Positions 11,501 to 24,000 of a stretch of 64,000 nucleotides of DNA are shown piece after piece. The stretch comes from Steromphala cineraria. Lineage: Eukaryota; Mollusca; Gastropoda; Trochida; Trochidae. The notes below the pieces were generated by a model, which saw nothing but the letters and a program-made list of their open reading frames with translations, did no database searches and was not told the DNA's origin. Position 1 is the first letter of the stretch; every line of letters begins with the position of its first letter. The DNA lies in NCBI GenBank assembly GCA_916613615.1, contig OU744731.1, forward strand, positions 12,096,726-12,160,725. The letters are read 5' to 3'. The position numbers and the translations under genes were made by a program.

Positions 11501-14500
11501 TACTTTGTAAATATTTATATCAATAATACCTGATAGTTCAGTTTGCCATTGCTGCCGTCGTTGACAAGGTTGATTCTGAGAGTGTCATTAAGATGTTTCA
11601 ACATCAGTTGAACTTTAGCTGCACCGACACCATTAGCAGCATCGAGCTCTACCGTGTCTTGATATGTACCCTCACTGCCTCCCTGCGTCAAATAATGAAC
11701 ATCATTGTCATTAGTAATGTTGAAGAATAAGTGACATGGTACAACCACAAATAATATGTATGCACATAATACAGCCGTCTAGATTATGTTATTGATCACA
11801 TAACATATTATAATATATATATCAAAATGTTATCAAGGGTGGTTTTTTTCTACCCATTGCTGTAAAAATGTACCATTTAAATGCAAACTGGTAAACAGAC
11901 ACTTTAGGTTAGGTATGACATAATAATAAAACTAATTCTAGTGTCCATGAAATTAGTTTAAAACTTGCCAGCCAAAAGTGCCAAAACATACAAATGGTAA
12001 AACCAAAAACAAAAACAAGAAAAGTTAGCTGCTCTGACCAAGTAAGCAGATATTGAGCTGGGTTTTGAGTCTAATTTGTTACTCATATAAGTTTTTGTGC
12101 AAGCAACATTGCATACCATTTCTTTGAGCTTTTTGAAAGCTGTAGAGAGTTTGTCATAGTATCCATCCTCTGTGGGTACTCCATACTTGCCGCCCGTGTT
12201 CTGACAACACACGATATAGTGAAGTTGGGGTGTCGTCAACAAACCTGTAACGTAGCAACAAGATTACAAAATTTACCATCACTGCAGTTGCTTCTCAAGA
12301 GGTTCTTATATTGACACAAAGATACTGGGGGAAGATGTTTTATAAGTATAGTTCTGCAGTTTCAGTCAAACGTTCTCAAGCCACCACTTCAATATGATGT
12401 GTACTTGTTCAATGCAGCTTCTGCAAAACTGATAAACATTGTTATTACAATTTTTACCATCCCTACAGATGCTTCTCAATAGGTTCTTATATTGACATAA
12501 AGATACTGGGGGAAGATGTTTTATATGAATAGTTCTGCACTTTCAGTCAAACGTTCTCAAGCCACCACTTTGATATAATTTGTACTTGCTTAATGCAGCT
12601 TCTGCAAAACTGGTATACAGTGTTTTTTATTTTGAGCTATGTTAGATAAGTCTTCCCTACTATTGAATGCAAAAAATCAATATCTTAAATTCGCTTTCTG
12701 ATTGATGCAACCACTGGATATTTGTCCTGAGTATGACTTTACATATTAGATAGACCTCTATTAAATGATCACCTAGACATCACATCCATGTTTTTTGTCT
12801 CTTAGATTATATGCAGGTTTGACTGTAATTCATTGTATAGCATGATAGTATAATTGCAGGGTAAAGACTAACAAAACCATTGTGATAAAGCATTGCAGTG
12901 AACCCAGCAGGTAGTGGCTGGAACATTGAAGCTTGTAATGGAACTTTAATCTTTAGTTTGATTGCTTGAAAACAGTTTGTAATTAAGCCTGAAAGTTTAA
13001 GGACATTTTAGAATTTCATTTCATTATACATAAGATGAGCACCCAAAGTACTTTTTGCATCCATTTCCATACAACAGAGCTAAATAAAAGCATAATCAAT
13101 ATATTTCTCTGACAACTTACCAAAGTCATGGAATTTGCCATTTAGAGACTGGATACCTTCCATTAAAGCATGGGCAAGTGGTGCGCTACTTGGTCTTGGA
13201 AAGAGAGAAATGTTTTGTATTATGCATTGGTATTATCACTTACAATTATTTCACCCTCCTTCAATATCGGGTTAAAAATCAATAGGCTGCTTAATACAGT
13301 ACATGTTATAACTCTCACAAGGTTCATATGAAGTTTGTTAAAGGGGAAACGGATAATCATACCTTGTGAAATCTATAATTTGCTTTATGTTGTGCAGCAA
13401 ACTTAAGATCTTATCTCTAATGAGATTGTAAAACTGGATAATTATTTGAGTTTTAGGGTCCTGTGTTTCTTTTGAATATTGTGAATCCATTAAAATATCA
13501 CTGATCTAATCATTGCAGGATGAAAGAACAAAAAGAGCTGACATAAGAAAAACATGGACCTATCTTCATGGCTGACCAATACCTTGTATCTCTTGCGTAT
13601 GAGACGTTAGCCTCAAATACCTAGTATCTCTTGCATATGACACGTTAGCCTCAAATACCTTGTATCTCTTGCGTATGACACGTTAGCCTCAAATACCTTG
13701 TATCTCTTGCGTATGAGACGTTAGCCTCAAATACCTTGTATCTCTTGCGTATGACACGTTAGCCTCAAATACCTTGTATCTCTTGCGTATGACACGTTAG
13801 CCTCAACACCCATGTCTATCTTCTCTGCAGCGATGATCTTCTCCAACACTTCCTCTATCTTATCATCCCTGGGAACAAAGAAGAAATCATTACAGTGTAA
13901 TTGTAAGAAGAAAAATTGCATCACTTAGATCATCAGGGCATTACAGATGTGAATGTGGATTTGAACCTTGATCATCCAGGTGAGCAACAGATACTCTACC
14001 AATGCAGCAAAAAGGATATCCTGCTGGCCAAAGAATGTTGGATTGCTCTTATGTACTCTTGCAAGATGCATCCCTTTCCAAGGTGACTTGTTATCCTTTC
14101 TTGAGTTACTATGTTCACGTACTCAGGATGTAGTGAGCACTAATAGGGATAAATGATAAAGAAGTGATTTTGAGATTGACTTCAAGCAGGTATTCACATC
14201 TGGAATGCATGAATGAGCGCCAGACATACCGATTTAGCCACATAAATATCATGTTCGTCAAAACAAGTTGGAATGTTTTTTAGCAACTTTGCCACAAACG
14301 TATTCTCTCATGTTAAGGATTTCCCTTTGTACTTGAGTAAGATCCATTAACATATTGGAATATTCATTGATGTGACCTTGAACATTACTTCAAACAATTT
14401 TCAAGTAATTCAGACAGTTTTGCCAATTGATACCTACGGGACATTTACAAGTTCTGTAGCGTATCCCTCCCATTCTCTAGGCATCATCTCCCCCATAGTG

Positions 14501-16986
14501 TCCACTATCTTCACTCCGTTGTCTTCCTCGGGATTATGGGATGCCGTGATCATCACTCCGATTGTCCCTGCAGTGGAAATGAGCTTTCATACAAATCATA
14601 CAGAGATATTCTTTGTCCATGTAAGATACTGTTGTATAATTATCATAAATCATAATGTGATATTAAACTGGTGTTATATCCCTGCATGTTTGATGTCATG
14701 TAGTTGTGATGTCAAAATGTTAGCGACACTGTCACAATTGCAGATTGAACATGTGAACAATGTGGTATCATTCTTGTTCAAAATCATTAAGTTTTAATAA
14801 AAATGCTACAAATTTTATCATTCCAATATCCTAGTTCATCTTAATGCAAATGTGTATAAACTTGTTTTGAACATTTGAAGAAACACCTATAGGTTGTGTT
14901 AGATAAACGTCACATATAACATTTATGTCTTCAAGGACAGAAAAATTGCTGAATTGACAGATTACCCTTCCTCTGCTTGGACGCCAGTACTGCAAGAAGT
15001 CCCATTCTGAAGATAACATGGTCCAGTTCATCTGCTCTGGAAACAGAGGGGCAACATGAGGGGTTTTACTCCAGACAAAATATAAAATAAATGATGCCTC
15101 AACTCATAAAAATCCAACCATTGATTCATTCCCAAGGCTAATTTTGGTTGTCATTTAATGCATAAACACATCCTGTCTCAGGGTACCAACGTTATGCTAA
15201 CTCCACTAATCTGTACCCTGGGCTCAGAAGCTAGATCAAATCATTTTCTCGTTGAATTTTTATAGAGAAGGTGGTGAGAAAATGATTTGATTGGTCATAT
15301 CCCAAGTCGGGCCGCGCGAGCGAATCTAGCTTCTGAGCCCATGGTGCAATGAAACAAAACCAAATACCGTATTCGTCCTAATAAGCGCCCCTTTACAGAG
15401 AATTGAAAAAAAAAGTCTATTCCTATTAATTAAAAATATATGATATCTGTACACTTTAATTTTTTATTTTTTATTTATGACTAACTAATTATGTAAACAA
15501 TATTGTTAAACTAGTGTTTATCAATAAAATTTATATACTACAATGTATATTGGTCTGAGGCCTTGGTGTTGTTATAAAGGCTAAATTTGACTTGACAAGG
15601 TTCCATGATGTAATTATATGTGCCTTAAAGCCTAATGAGCAAAAATTTGAATACAGAAATATAGCTGAGTTTTCTAGGTACAGCAATATTGACATTGTAT
15701 GACCTTTGACATTGAGAGTTTGCACATGTCTTATGCTGGAATCGACCAGGCTAAACCATCGAAGAACAAACACTGGTCGAGGTCCATGTAAACAACACAT
15801 GGACGTAATCACCCAACACACAAGTGTTACTCCAAGGTTTAGTTTGATTTCACAGGTGAAAGGTTTTGAGATCAAATTCACAGCTATATTTCTTAGATGT
15901 TTATTTCATTTTAGTACTTATATTTACTATAAGTATTTAGTGTAGTTAAGTCATGTGTGGATAAATTACTTCCTGCTAAACTAACCAAATGATTATGATA
16001 AAGTTAGTCAGATATTTTGTGGCAAATTATTTTTTTTTAAGTACATGATATTTCATCCTTATTGATCTAAAGTTATCTTTAGAAATTTCATAACACAAAA
16101 TATGAATATGAATTTAAGGCATGACAAAATCATCAATTATTTTTCAACAATAACCCAAAACAAATTTATATTTTAAATTCTACAATCTTTATATATTGAT
16201 CTTATCTGAGATAAAAATGCTGCAAATAATGTTCTAGTGCTTGAAAATATGAAACAAAGAAATTAAGAAGCAATATTCTTTTGTCTATCAATATATATCT
16301 TTTCTGACAACATGGTAGATATAACTTGCCCTTTGAACAAATTGAAATGGAGCCCTGTGAAATTACAAGTGTGAAGAATACCAAACAAACATAAATTCAA
16401 AAGCTATTAGTACATCATAGCAATGTTTTACACATTCAATTGCACTAAAAACTACATAAAAGTTTCAATCTTTTTTAAAAATTTACAATTAATATCTTCA
16501 GCAAGAAATTTGATTGTGAAATCATCTTTTCTTGCAGTTTTTTTGTTGAAACTAAAATGGATGCATGATATCCCAGTCACTTTTCAATTTTTAAATTAAT
16601 ATTTGAGAAATATTAAATTAGTAATTCAAGATATGACAACCATTCTTTTCACACACAAAAAAAAAAACGAATAAAATGATATCCATTTATAGTCCAAATA
16701 ACCACTACCAATTTTAAAGACACACCGATACTTCAACAGAGACCCTGCAGAACCGTAATATAAGTCGTGCGGAATATCGTATCAGTTATAAGCCGGCTAC
16801 TTCCCGGTTGATGGTGCTTGTTATTTTGAAATCAATGATTCCCCATAATCATTTGATGAAAATGTAGGATAGAAATACTCACTTTGTTCTAAAGCCCGCT
16901 GTGCCATATTGGTGAACCTTGTCATTTTTACGTGGATGTTTCGCACGCGCAACTTCGCTCGTTTTCTGAAGTTGAGTTGCCATCAT
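5536..16986 (-). CDS. PGM3: Phosphoacetylglucosamine mutase (N-acetylglucosamine-phosphate mutase), 18 exons
   Basis: Converts GlcNAc-6-P to GlcNAc-1-P, the step before UDP-GlcNAc in the cytosolic hexosamine pathway. Exons in transcript order: 16883-16986, 14966-15036, 14438-14567, 13773-13868, 13121-13194, 12117-12244, 11530-11682, 11177-11219, 10723-10803, 10438-10481, 10131-10244, 9617-9718, 9240-9295, 8487-8550, 7800-7922, 7046-7167, 6519-6570, 5536-5622. All junctions are GT-AG with matching phase; total 1644 nt, 547 aa (vertebrate enzyme about 542). Visible: [10 protein letters not shown] near the N-terminus, phosphoserine loop [13 protein letters not shown] (Ser ~68), metal loop DGDADR (Asp ~280/282/284), sugar loop FEANGHGT (~373), phosphate loop [12 protein letters not shown] (~502). 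All key residues are present, so the enzyme should be active. Two in-frame ATGs start the ORF (16986 and 16983). Exons 4 and 15 carry tandem duplications across their donor sites. It is divergent from the amylase, with about 1.1 kb between start codons. Confidence 0.95.
5843..6193 (+). mobile_element. TTAA-flanked MITE, copy 1 (family A)
   Basis: About 350 bp in PGM3 intron 17 with inverted ends (AAGGGGNAGTAGCACGTTTT and its complement), each bounded by TTAA. No ORF. Related copies are at 26944-27494, 56129-56493, 60347-60711 and 62376-62733. TTAA duplications suggest a piggyBac-type parent, but the tip sequence is not a classic one. Confidence 0.8.
7665..7817 (-). repeat. Duplicated PGM3 exon 15 end and donor site (second donor mutated)
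   Basis: The 3' end of exon 15 with its donor (minus strand AGGTCAAG|GTCAGTCTC, about 7791-7817) recurs about 114 bp further into the intron (about 7677-7703) as AGGTCAAG|ATCAGTCTC. The flanks match as well (TTGGTTTGAAGAGACTG versus TTGGTTGGCAGAGACTG). The GT of the downstream copy has become AT, so only the first donor can be used. Confidence 0.75.
12267..12620. repeat. Tandem duplication of ~180 bp in PGM3 intron 5
   Basis: Two adjacent copies share long blocks (AAAGATACTGGGGGAAGATG, TCAGTCAAACGTTCTCAAGC, ATGCAGCTTCTGCAAAACTG) with moderate divergence. Non-coding; it lies just upstream of exon 6 in the transcript direction. Confidence 0.85.
13578..13806 (-). repeat. Six 38-bp tandem repeats over the PGM3 exon 4 donor
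   Basis: Each unit contains, on the minus strand, GCTAACGTGTCATACGCAAG followed by AGATACAAGGTATTTGAG, that is the last codons of exon 4 (ANVSYARDT) plus its donor AAG|GTATTT. Only the unit at the high-coordinate end is joined to the rest of the exon (donor after 13773). The other five lie in intron 4, nearly all with the GT intact. Because 38 is not a multiple of 3, use of a later donor would shift frame, and read-through meets a stop in the second unit. Confidence 0.9.
15219..15342. repeat. Fold-back (inverted repeat) in the first PGM3 intron
   Basis: Arms TGGGCTCAGAAGCTAGATCA and AATCATTTTCTC pair with GAGAAAATGATT and TCTAGCTTCTGAGCCCA. The right arm contains an extra GC-rich insertion of about 30 bp. 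Probably a MITE remnant. Confidence 0.65.
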
Positions 16987-18076
16987 TGAAAGCTAGTATA
17001 AAGGGAGACAATTCGGCTTAAATCAAATATTTGACAACTGCTTTGCCACGTTGAAATATTGAATGACATTTGTGACATATGTTTGTAGCCTGTCATTCTC
17101 TGATACAGAAACAAATGTAGAAACTTATAATGACTAGAATTTGTTGATGAATTACTAGAAAACATTATTAGGAGATAAACAGACTGTGCTTGGAAATCAG
17201 CGGCATATATAAAACGGAATTATCATAGTGCTAAATAATAAATTTAATTAAAGTCGAACGCGTAGGCCTACAAGATACAGGCCCATTTCTTTGCTGCTAC
17301 ATATATGGTTGTATACAGTGTAATAAATACCTTGTAACTTTGTCAGGCCTACGTACTACTTATTCTTTAACCCATATATAGGCCTACATTAAGATTGAGA
17401 TTTTTTAGATCTACTTAATTAATCAATGAATTTATCAAAGGATAAGATAGGTGTCTAAAAATGGAAAACATTTAAAGACCTCGATCACATGTGTAAAATG
17501 TTATAGATCTATGAAAAACGTGTTTTTATTTTAAAGTTAAGCCTACTTTGGATTTGTGTCTTACCAATGCATATAAGCTAGTATATTGCAACATCAGCCA
17601 TTAATTTTAAAAGTGTTTCAGAAATATTTATAAAATTGATGTTCGGATCGACGCTCACCAATTACGCTCAACATAATAGGCCTCAACATGTGGAAATTGC
17701 CATATTTAGGCCTATACATGTCGTGCTCAAGTAATTCTTATAATATAACGTATGTTCTCTAATAAGCTCCGGCTGTAAATGACCGGCAGGCTAGACCTCT
17801 ATTGAGTTGCCGGGGGCTTTTAATTGATTATTGAGGAAATACCGTATATATTTTTTATTATTTTATTACGTTATACTTACCGACAATTAAATTGGTTTTA
17901 GATTCAGTTTACACCTGATTTGATAACGAGGGTTCATGAGTCATCGCTGTGTCCTAGTTCCTGAGGAATCCATTAACGCTGATGATTTACTTCACATAAG
18001 TGACGAACCTGCATGATAGTTCATAATGTGAAAAGGAATTATTAACTAACTTGGAAACTAACTAACTTTTGAGACG
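16987..18076. other. Divergent intergenic/promoter region between PGM3 and amylase
   Basis: About 1.09 kb separates the two start codons, so both promoters and 5' UTRs must lie here. I see no clear TATA box positioned for either gene and no convincing coding signal. A ~98-bp block at 17167-17264 recurs in amylase intron 5 (22723-22810). Confidence 0.6.
17167..17264 (+). repeat. Block duplicated in amylase intron 5 (upstream copy)
   Basis: Starts ATTAGGAGATAAACAGACTG, includes GGAAATCAGCGGCATATA, and ends TCGAACGCGTA. The copy at 22723-22810 matches with a few small indels. The CpG-containing end (CGAACGCGTA) is identical in both. Confidence 0.8.
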
Positions 18077-21000
18077 ATGCTTAAATTCGGAATGATATTG
18101 CTTTGTCTGACATCATGTACAGCGAGAACATCCGAAGAATGGAAAACTCGTGTTATCTATCAGGTAAGGACATACATAAACAAAATGGTTATGAGGAATT
18201 TCTTCAGTTTTATACCTTAATCATCCTATTTTAACTCGCAGTCATTTTACCATTGTTATTTTTGTTTCATTTTAGTTTTGATTGACCTCTTATATTGGTT
18301 ACATGCAAAATTTTAAGATAAAAAATAATTATATACATGTATATAGATATATATATATATGTGTGTTTGGAAAACATACTCAAGTATATCATAAAATCAA
18401 CGACAAAAAGAGAGATATATTCACGAGGAGTAGGACAGACAGACAGACAGATAGGTACAGTACCTGGCTAGAAAGTGAATCATCAGTGGGAAAATTTCCA
18501 TATATATACAGGTAAATCAGACCGGTTGCAAAAATAAGTTTCATTAATGTCCAGGTATAGCTAGGCCTACTGTACATTGATTCATAATGGGTTTTTTTTC
18601 ATACCGAATGTTTTAAAGTCACAACTTTGCAACTATTGTTTCGTACCTTTTCTTTGAAAATCGCTTTTAAAATTGTCTTTCTGAAATTTTCTGCAGCATG
18701 CGAGATAGGGATACTTTCTTACTTTCTTTTTTTAATCCTATTTTTGGTCTGTTGTTAGACGTTCTATTGTATAATGCATCAACAAATTAAACTGAGTCCA
18801 AGAAGGTGCTTTATGTAGAATTTTGAACTTAAATCACAAACTTCTATTGAAAAACGCGATTTATATGTGTCCCTTGTGTATAAAAAATTGATAGATAATT
18901 TCTGTATTTGTCAATTTAATATCAACTTAACCTGTGACCGGTTTATTTTGTTTTTGGCTCTGCGTGCATGAAGAATTTAAGTTTAGGCTTCATTTGCCAT
19001 TGAAAATCAATATCTAAAAAATCAGCCGTAAAATTGCACTGTTTTATCAACACCTTTCTTAGACGCTTTATTTTTCTCTGAACCCCAATTTTTTTAAATC
19101 ATATCAATTAATATCACTTAAAATAAGACACAAAACATTAATGAAAATATTTTTTATTACTTTTTATAGCTTCTAACTGACCGCTTTGGACACACGGGCT
19201 CCAACCCGACAAGTAGTTGCACAGACCTACGGAGCTACTGTGGTGGAACGTTCAAAGGAATAGAACAACGTCTAGACTACATACAAGGGTTAGGTATGAG
19301 CGAGGACGTGTTAAGCATGCCATATATAGGCTAAACAGCCTTGGTATGATGATCCATTCACCTCAAAATAGGTATCTACTTCAATGAAAATCAAACATCG
19401 ACATTGATTCAGATCATGTGATACCTAGGCGCCCCTATCGTAGCCTTAATAGCATTGTACTTGTACAAGTGCAGCATATCATTTTTCATATGTAAAAATA
19501 AGTTTTGACATTTTGACACACGACTATTAAATAGCACGACAAAGGAGACGGTGATATATTCGTTGTCTTCTTTACAAGAAATTACTTGAAAAGTAGAGAT
19601 AATGTATTTTTCTAAATTGTGCTTATGTTATGACGACACGTACGCACTGTCTTGAAATATGTGGGTACTCCCACAGGGACATGTATCGCTTAAATACAGC
19701 GTTAGACAGACATGTATACCCCTATATAGTATTAGGGTAGGGTCTAGGGGTATACATGTCTTTCTAACGCTGTATTTAAGCGATACATGTCCGGTCCCTG
19801 TGGGTACTCCTACCCTCGCTCTTTCTTCTGACACAATAGCCATACTCCTTTTGAACATCATACAGTGTATGACACGTTTGTTCCGATAAGACTCTCCTAT
19901 TCTTGTTTCAAGGAGCAAACGCCATTTGGATTTCGCCAATTGTGGAGAATGTCCCGGGCGGATATCACGGATACTGGGCCAAGGACATATACAAGGTGAA
20001 CTCTATGTTTGGAAGTGAAGAAGACCTGGTGAGCCTGATTACAGAGTGTCACAGGCGTGATATATGGATCATGTTTGATGTGTGAGTTGAAAAAATGTAA
20101 TTGTATGAATACTTAATGAAGTGAAACAAATAAAACTGTGTCTTTATTTATTATGAAATAATCAAAATATTGACTGCAGGGTGAACTAAAATGTAAAATT
20201 AGATAACATCTAATATCGTTTGGGATCAGATAACATGGCGATTGAGAGGAAAGTTTTCAAAACAGATAATGAAACCGAACACATATAATTATCAGTATTT
20301 TAGGGAAGGATGATTTTGATAAACCAGTATTCTTTCTGATCTAAGTATTTCTGTAATCATGAAATAACATTTGGAATTTTTTTTTGGATTAAGTGTTCTT
20401 GGTGGTAATGCTTTAATAGCATAACTCTTTCACTTTTTATTGACTTAAATTGTAACTCGACATGCAGACATTTTTGAATAACGGTGCACCGCATCATTCG
20501 CATGTTATGTCTTGATTCAACCATCTTTCTCGTTGTCTTGTTTCATTGATCGAACTACATTCATTTTTGTTTTGAAATGTATCAACAAATGTGAGAAATA
20601 TAATTGTTGCTGTATTCATCAAATCGGCTGCTTAAATGTGTTTACCGTCAAAGTTCATGCAGATATGCACTTACTATGCGCTAACTCAAATGAGATTTCA
20701 ATTTGATTCTAGTTCCGAAATGCATGCATTACTATGGTCAAATAATATGACAATTCACAGTCTGTTAATGAATGACCTTTTAGAACACAATTTACCAATG
20801 TTACGATAAACGGAAATTTAATGGGTCCTGTTATTGTTACGCATACGTATATTACGCCAGGATCGCCAACCATATGGGGCGTACGCCTGGTTGCCAAGAC
20901 AGATCGTGTCCTACAAGCAAGCTGACCAACTTCAGAGAGTTTGTACCGTTCAACCAATCAGAACACTACCACGACTTGTGCTTTATCAACGACTTCATAA

Positions 21001-24000
21001 ACCAAACTGAGGTACTGCACATGTGGTCAGAACTTCTCATGCAGTTAACGCCGTATTTCGAATAGCTACTTCATTTACGTTTCTAGTGATACCAATTGTA
21101 TTCAGAACTTTATGCTGATTATCTTTTCCGTTTCTATGACAGAACAAATATTTTTATGCCCCCGAATCGGAGATTCCGGGGGTATATTGTTTTTCACCTG
21201 TCCGTCTGTCCGTCTGTCTGTCCGTCTGTCCGTTTGTCCACAAACAATTTAACCTTGGTCATAACTTTTGATTGGTCAGAGCTAGGTCTTTGATACTTGA
21301 CATATGGATCCCTTGTGATGAGACCTTTCAGATGACACCATGACATTTGACCTTGTGACCTTGACCTTGACACAGCGAGCCTTTTCCGAAAACTTTAACC
21401 TTGGCTATAGTTTCTATACTGTCAGTGCTACGTCTTTGATACTTGACATGTGTATCCCTTGTGATGAGACCTTTCAGATGACACCATGATATTTGACCTT
21501 TTCCGTCCGTCCGTCCGTCTGTCCGTTTGTCCACAAAAACTTTAACCTTGGTCATAACTTTTGATTGGTCAGAGCTAGCTCTTTGATACTTGACATATGG
21601 ATCCCTTGTGATGAGACCTTTCAGATGACACCATGACATTTGACCTTGTGACCTTGACCTTGACACAGCGAGCAGGATGCATCCGGGGGCATTCGTGTTT
21701 CACAAACACATCTTGTTACTAATTGATTTTCATTCATTATCTGTAGTTTTGGAGTGGGTCATTTCTTTTTAACGGAAATCCAACTATGAATAATTGCTTC
21801 ACTGTAAATAACAGCTTAACATGATATAAAATTTGGCAGCTGGTCGACGTGAACAAACAGAGACTTGTTCGCTAAAACAAGTCTGTAAGAATTATATGCA
21901 TTTTCGACACATGTCATCTTCATCCAAGTAATCTTGTAAAAGGATCATTGTTTATTACATGTAATATGTGATTTCATAGTTCATTTCACCAAAAACATAA
22001 ACAGGGGTTCGTTCCTTTAGTAAAGGTATTCCCACAAAGCGTCTATCGTTACATACAGGTAGAGTTATGTCGCTTGGGTATCCTGCCTGACCTCAACCAG
22101 ACGGTACCATATGTCCGGGGTACCCTGCTGGAGTGGATCGCTGACCTGACCCGGAAGTACAAGGTTGACGGTCTGCGCATTGATACGCTGTGTGAGGTAG
22201 GTATTGGTAGAGGAAAACAATGTCTTCAAACTCAATTCCACTTTACACAAAATCCTCAATATACCTTTCGGGTTCACATAATGATAGTTACAGAGTGGCG
22301 GCTAGGCTACCCTTAGCTGATTTATGATTATTTAAAGGAACCTCTGGAAACAGACCTAGGTTTTGGAAAATCTTTGAAATGTTAAGAGTCTTAGGTCTGA
22401 TGAGTGAGTGGTTACTATCATTGACTTACGATTTGGTTGACGCTTAGAGCACCCCGAAAATCACGGACTTCTTTTTGAAACGTCGACAGGGAAGTCCTGG
22501 AAAGGAAAGTTTTGAAACATTCCTAAAAAAGATCACAATATGTGTTTTCGGATTAGCTATAGTAAATATTAAATTTATGAAACCGGTAACTTGAGGTAAT
22601 AGTTTGGAAACGTTCTGATCTATAATCACTGATAACTATGATAGGATTTAGTGTCCATATATACCATATACCATTGTCTCCCAAGGTGAATTTGATGACG
22701 AGAGCTACAATGTGGGAGACGAATTAGGAGATAAACATACTGTGTTTGGAAATCAGCGGCATATAACGGAATTATTATAGCTCTAAATTTAATTTAAAAT
22801 CGAACGCGTAATCTGAAGTGTTGTCAGTGTCGTGTATTTTACCGTTTTTGACAGACTGGAAAGTTTGAATAAATTCTATATTCGCACCAAATAATGTACA
22901 AACAATGCAATAATTGCATATTTTGTGAAAATTTTCGACACAACAGCAATATTTCAGAACTTCTTGTTGCTAGGCAACAAATGAATTCTTGCGCATTAGA
23001 CGAAGTAAACACAGCACCGTATAACCAAATTATATGTCCTCTGATTTTTCAAAGTAACCAATCAGAAACGAGTATTTTTCACGTTTATGGTCTGTTCACG
23101 TCCTTTATCTAGAACAACTGACAAATATGATGAGATATCAAATGTTCCCTTAATATTTCCTAGACCCCCTAGGGCCAGAAGCCCTTCTGACAGAAGTTCC
23201 TTGCCGCTGCCGTCTTCTGTCTGAGTGAAGCTATCAATTTATACACCCGAGCTAACCGCGCCGCCAATCAGTGAGAGACTGTCGAGTCTGTGCTCAATTT
23301 CCTTTGATGGTTGATAATATGATGGTAATGAAATGTCCAAGAGCCCATTTCCCCGTCTCCCTCAGGTGGAGAAGCCCTTCTGGCAGGAGTTTCAGGCCGC
23401 TGCTGGGGTCTTCTGTATGGGTGAGGCTAACAACGGGAGGGGTCGGACAGCCTACCATGCGGCCTACCAGGGAGGGGCTGTAGAGTCATTGCTCAACCTT
23501 CCCATGTACTGGGCGCTGAGGGGGGTCTTCAATGAGGGGCAGTCTATGACGTCATTGCGTGAAAGCATAAAACTCCAGGTAACATTTTATAATGAAAAAA
23601 ACAAAACATTTTAACTTTGAATAGGTAGATGATGATTTTTCATTTATGCGTATTTTTTTTCTTCGCATAGTTAATTTTGGTGAAATGATATGCATTGTCT
23701 TGGTTGGCATCTAACTCTAATGTCAATCACAGAAAAGGTAAATTAAAGACGAAAACCCTTGCATTTCTCTGATTTTTGTTTTGTTTCCTCTGAAAAATAT
23801 AATTTGAAGACGGTTTCTCTCTAGGTTCTGCAAACAATTTGAATAAATGGGTCTGTTCCAGTTTTATTTAGAACATTCTGACGAACGCATAACGGAAAAG
23901 AACTCAGTGATTTGATTCACTTCACTCAAACCTTATCTAGGTGCATGTATCGAGGTCAATCAGGGGTTTGCCAATACAACAAAAACGGAACTCTGTCTAT

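Noticed and set aside
14408..14449. Alternative PGM3 exon 3 donor CTT|GTAAAT (exon end at 14449)
   Set aside because: It leaves phase 0 and would read into a stop at the start of exon 4; the donor CCC|GTAGGT (exon end 14438) gives matching phase and conserved sequence.
19628..19939. 103-codon minus-strand ORF
   Set aside because: Formed mainly by the inverted repeat in amylase intron 2, reading both arms; no family features.
21328..21666. 112-codon minus-strand ORF with repeated peptides
   Set aside because: Produced by the two tandem copies inside the TGTCCG-containing repeat; not a protein.
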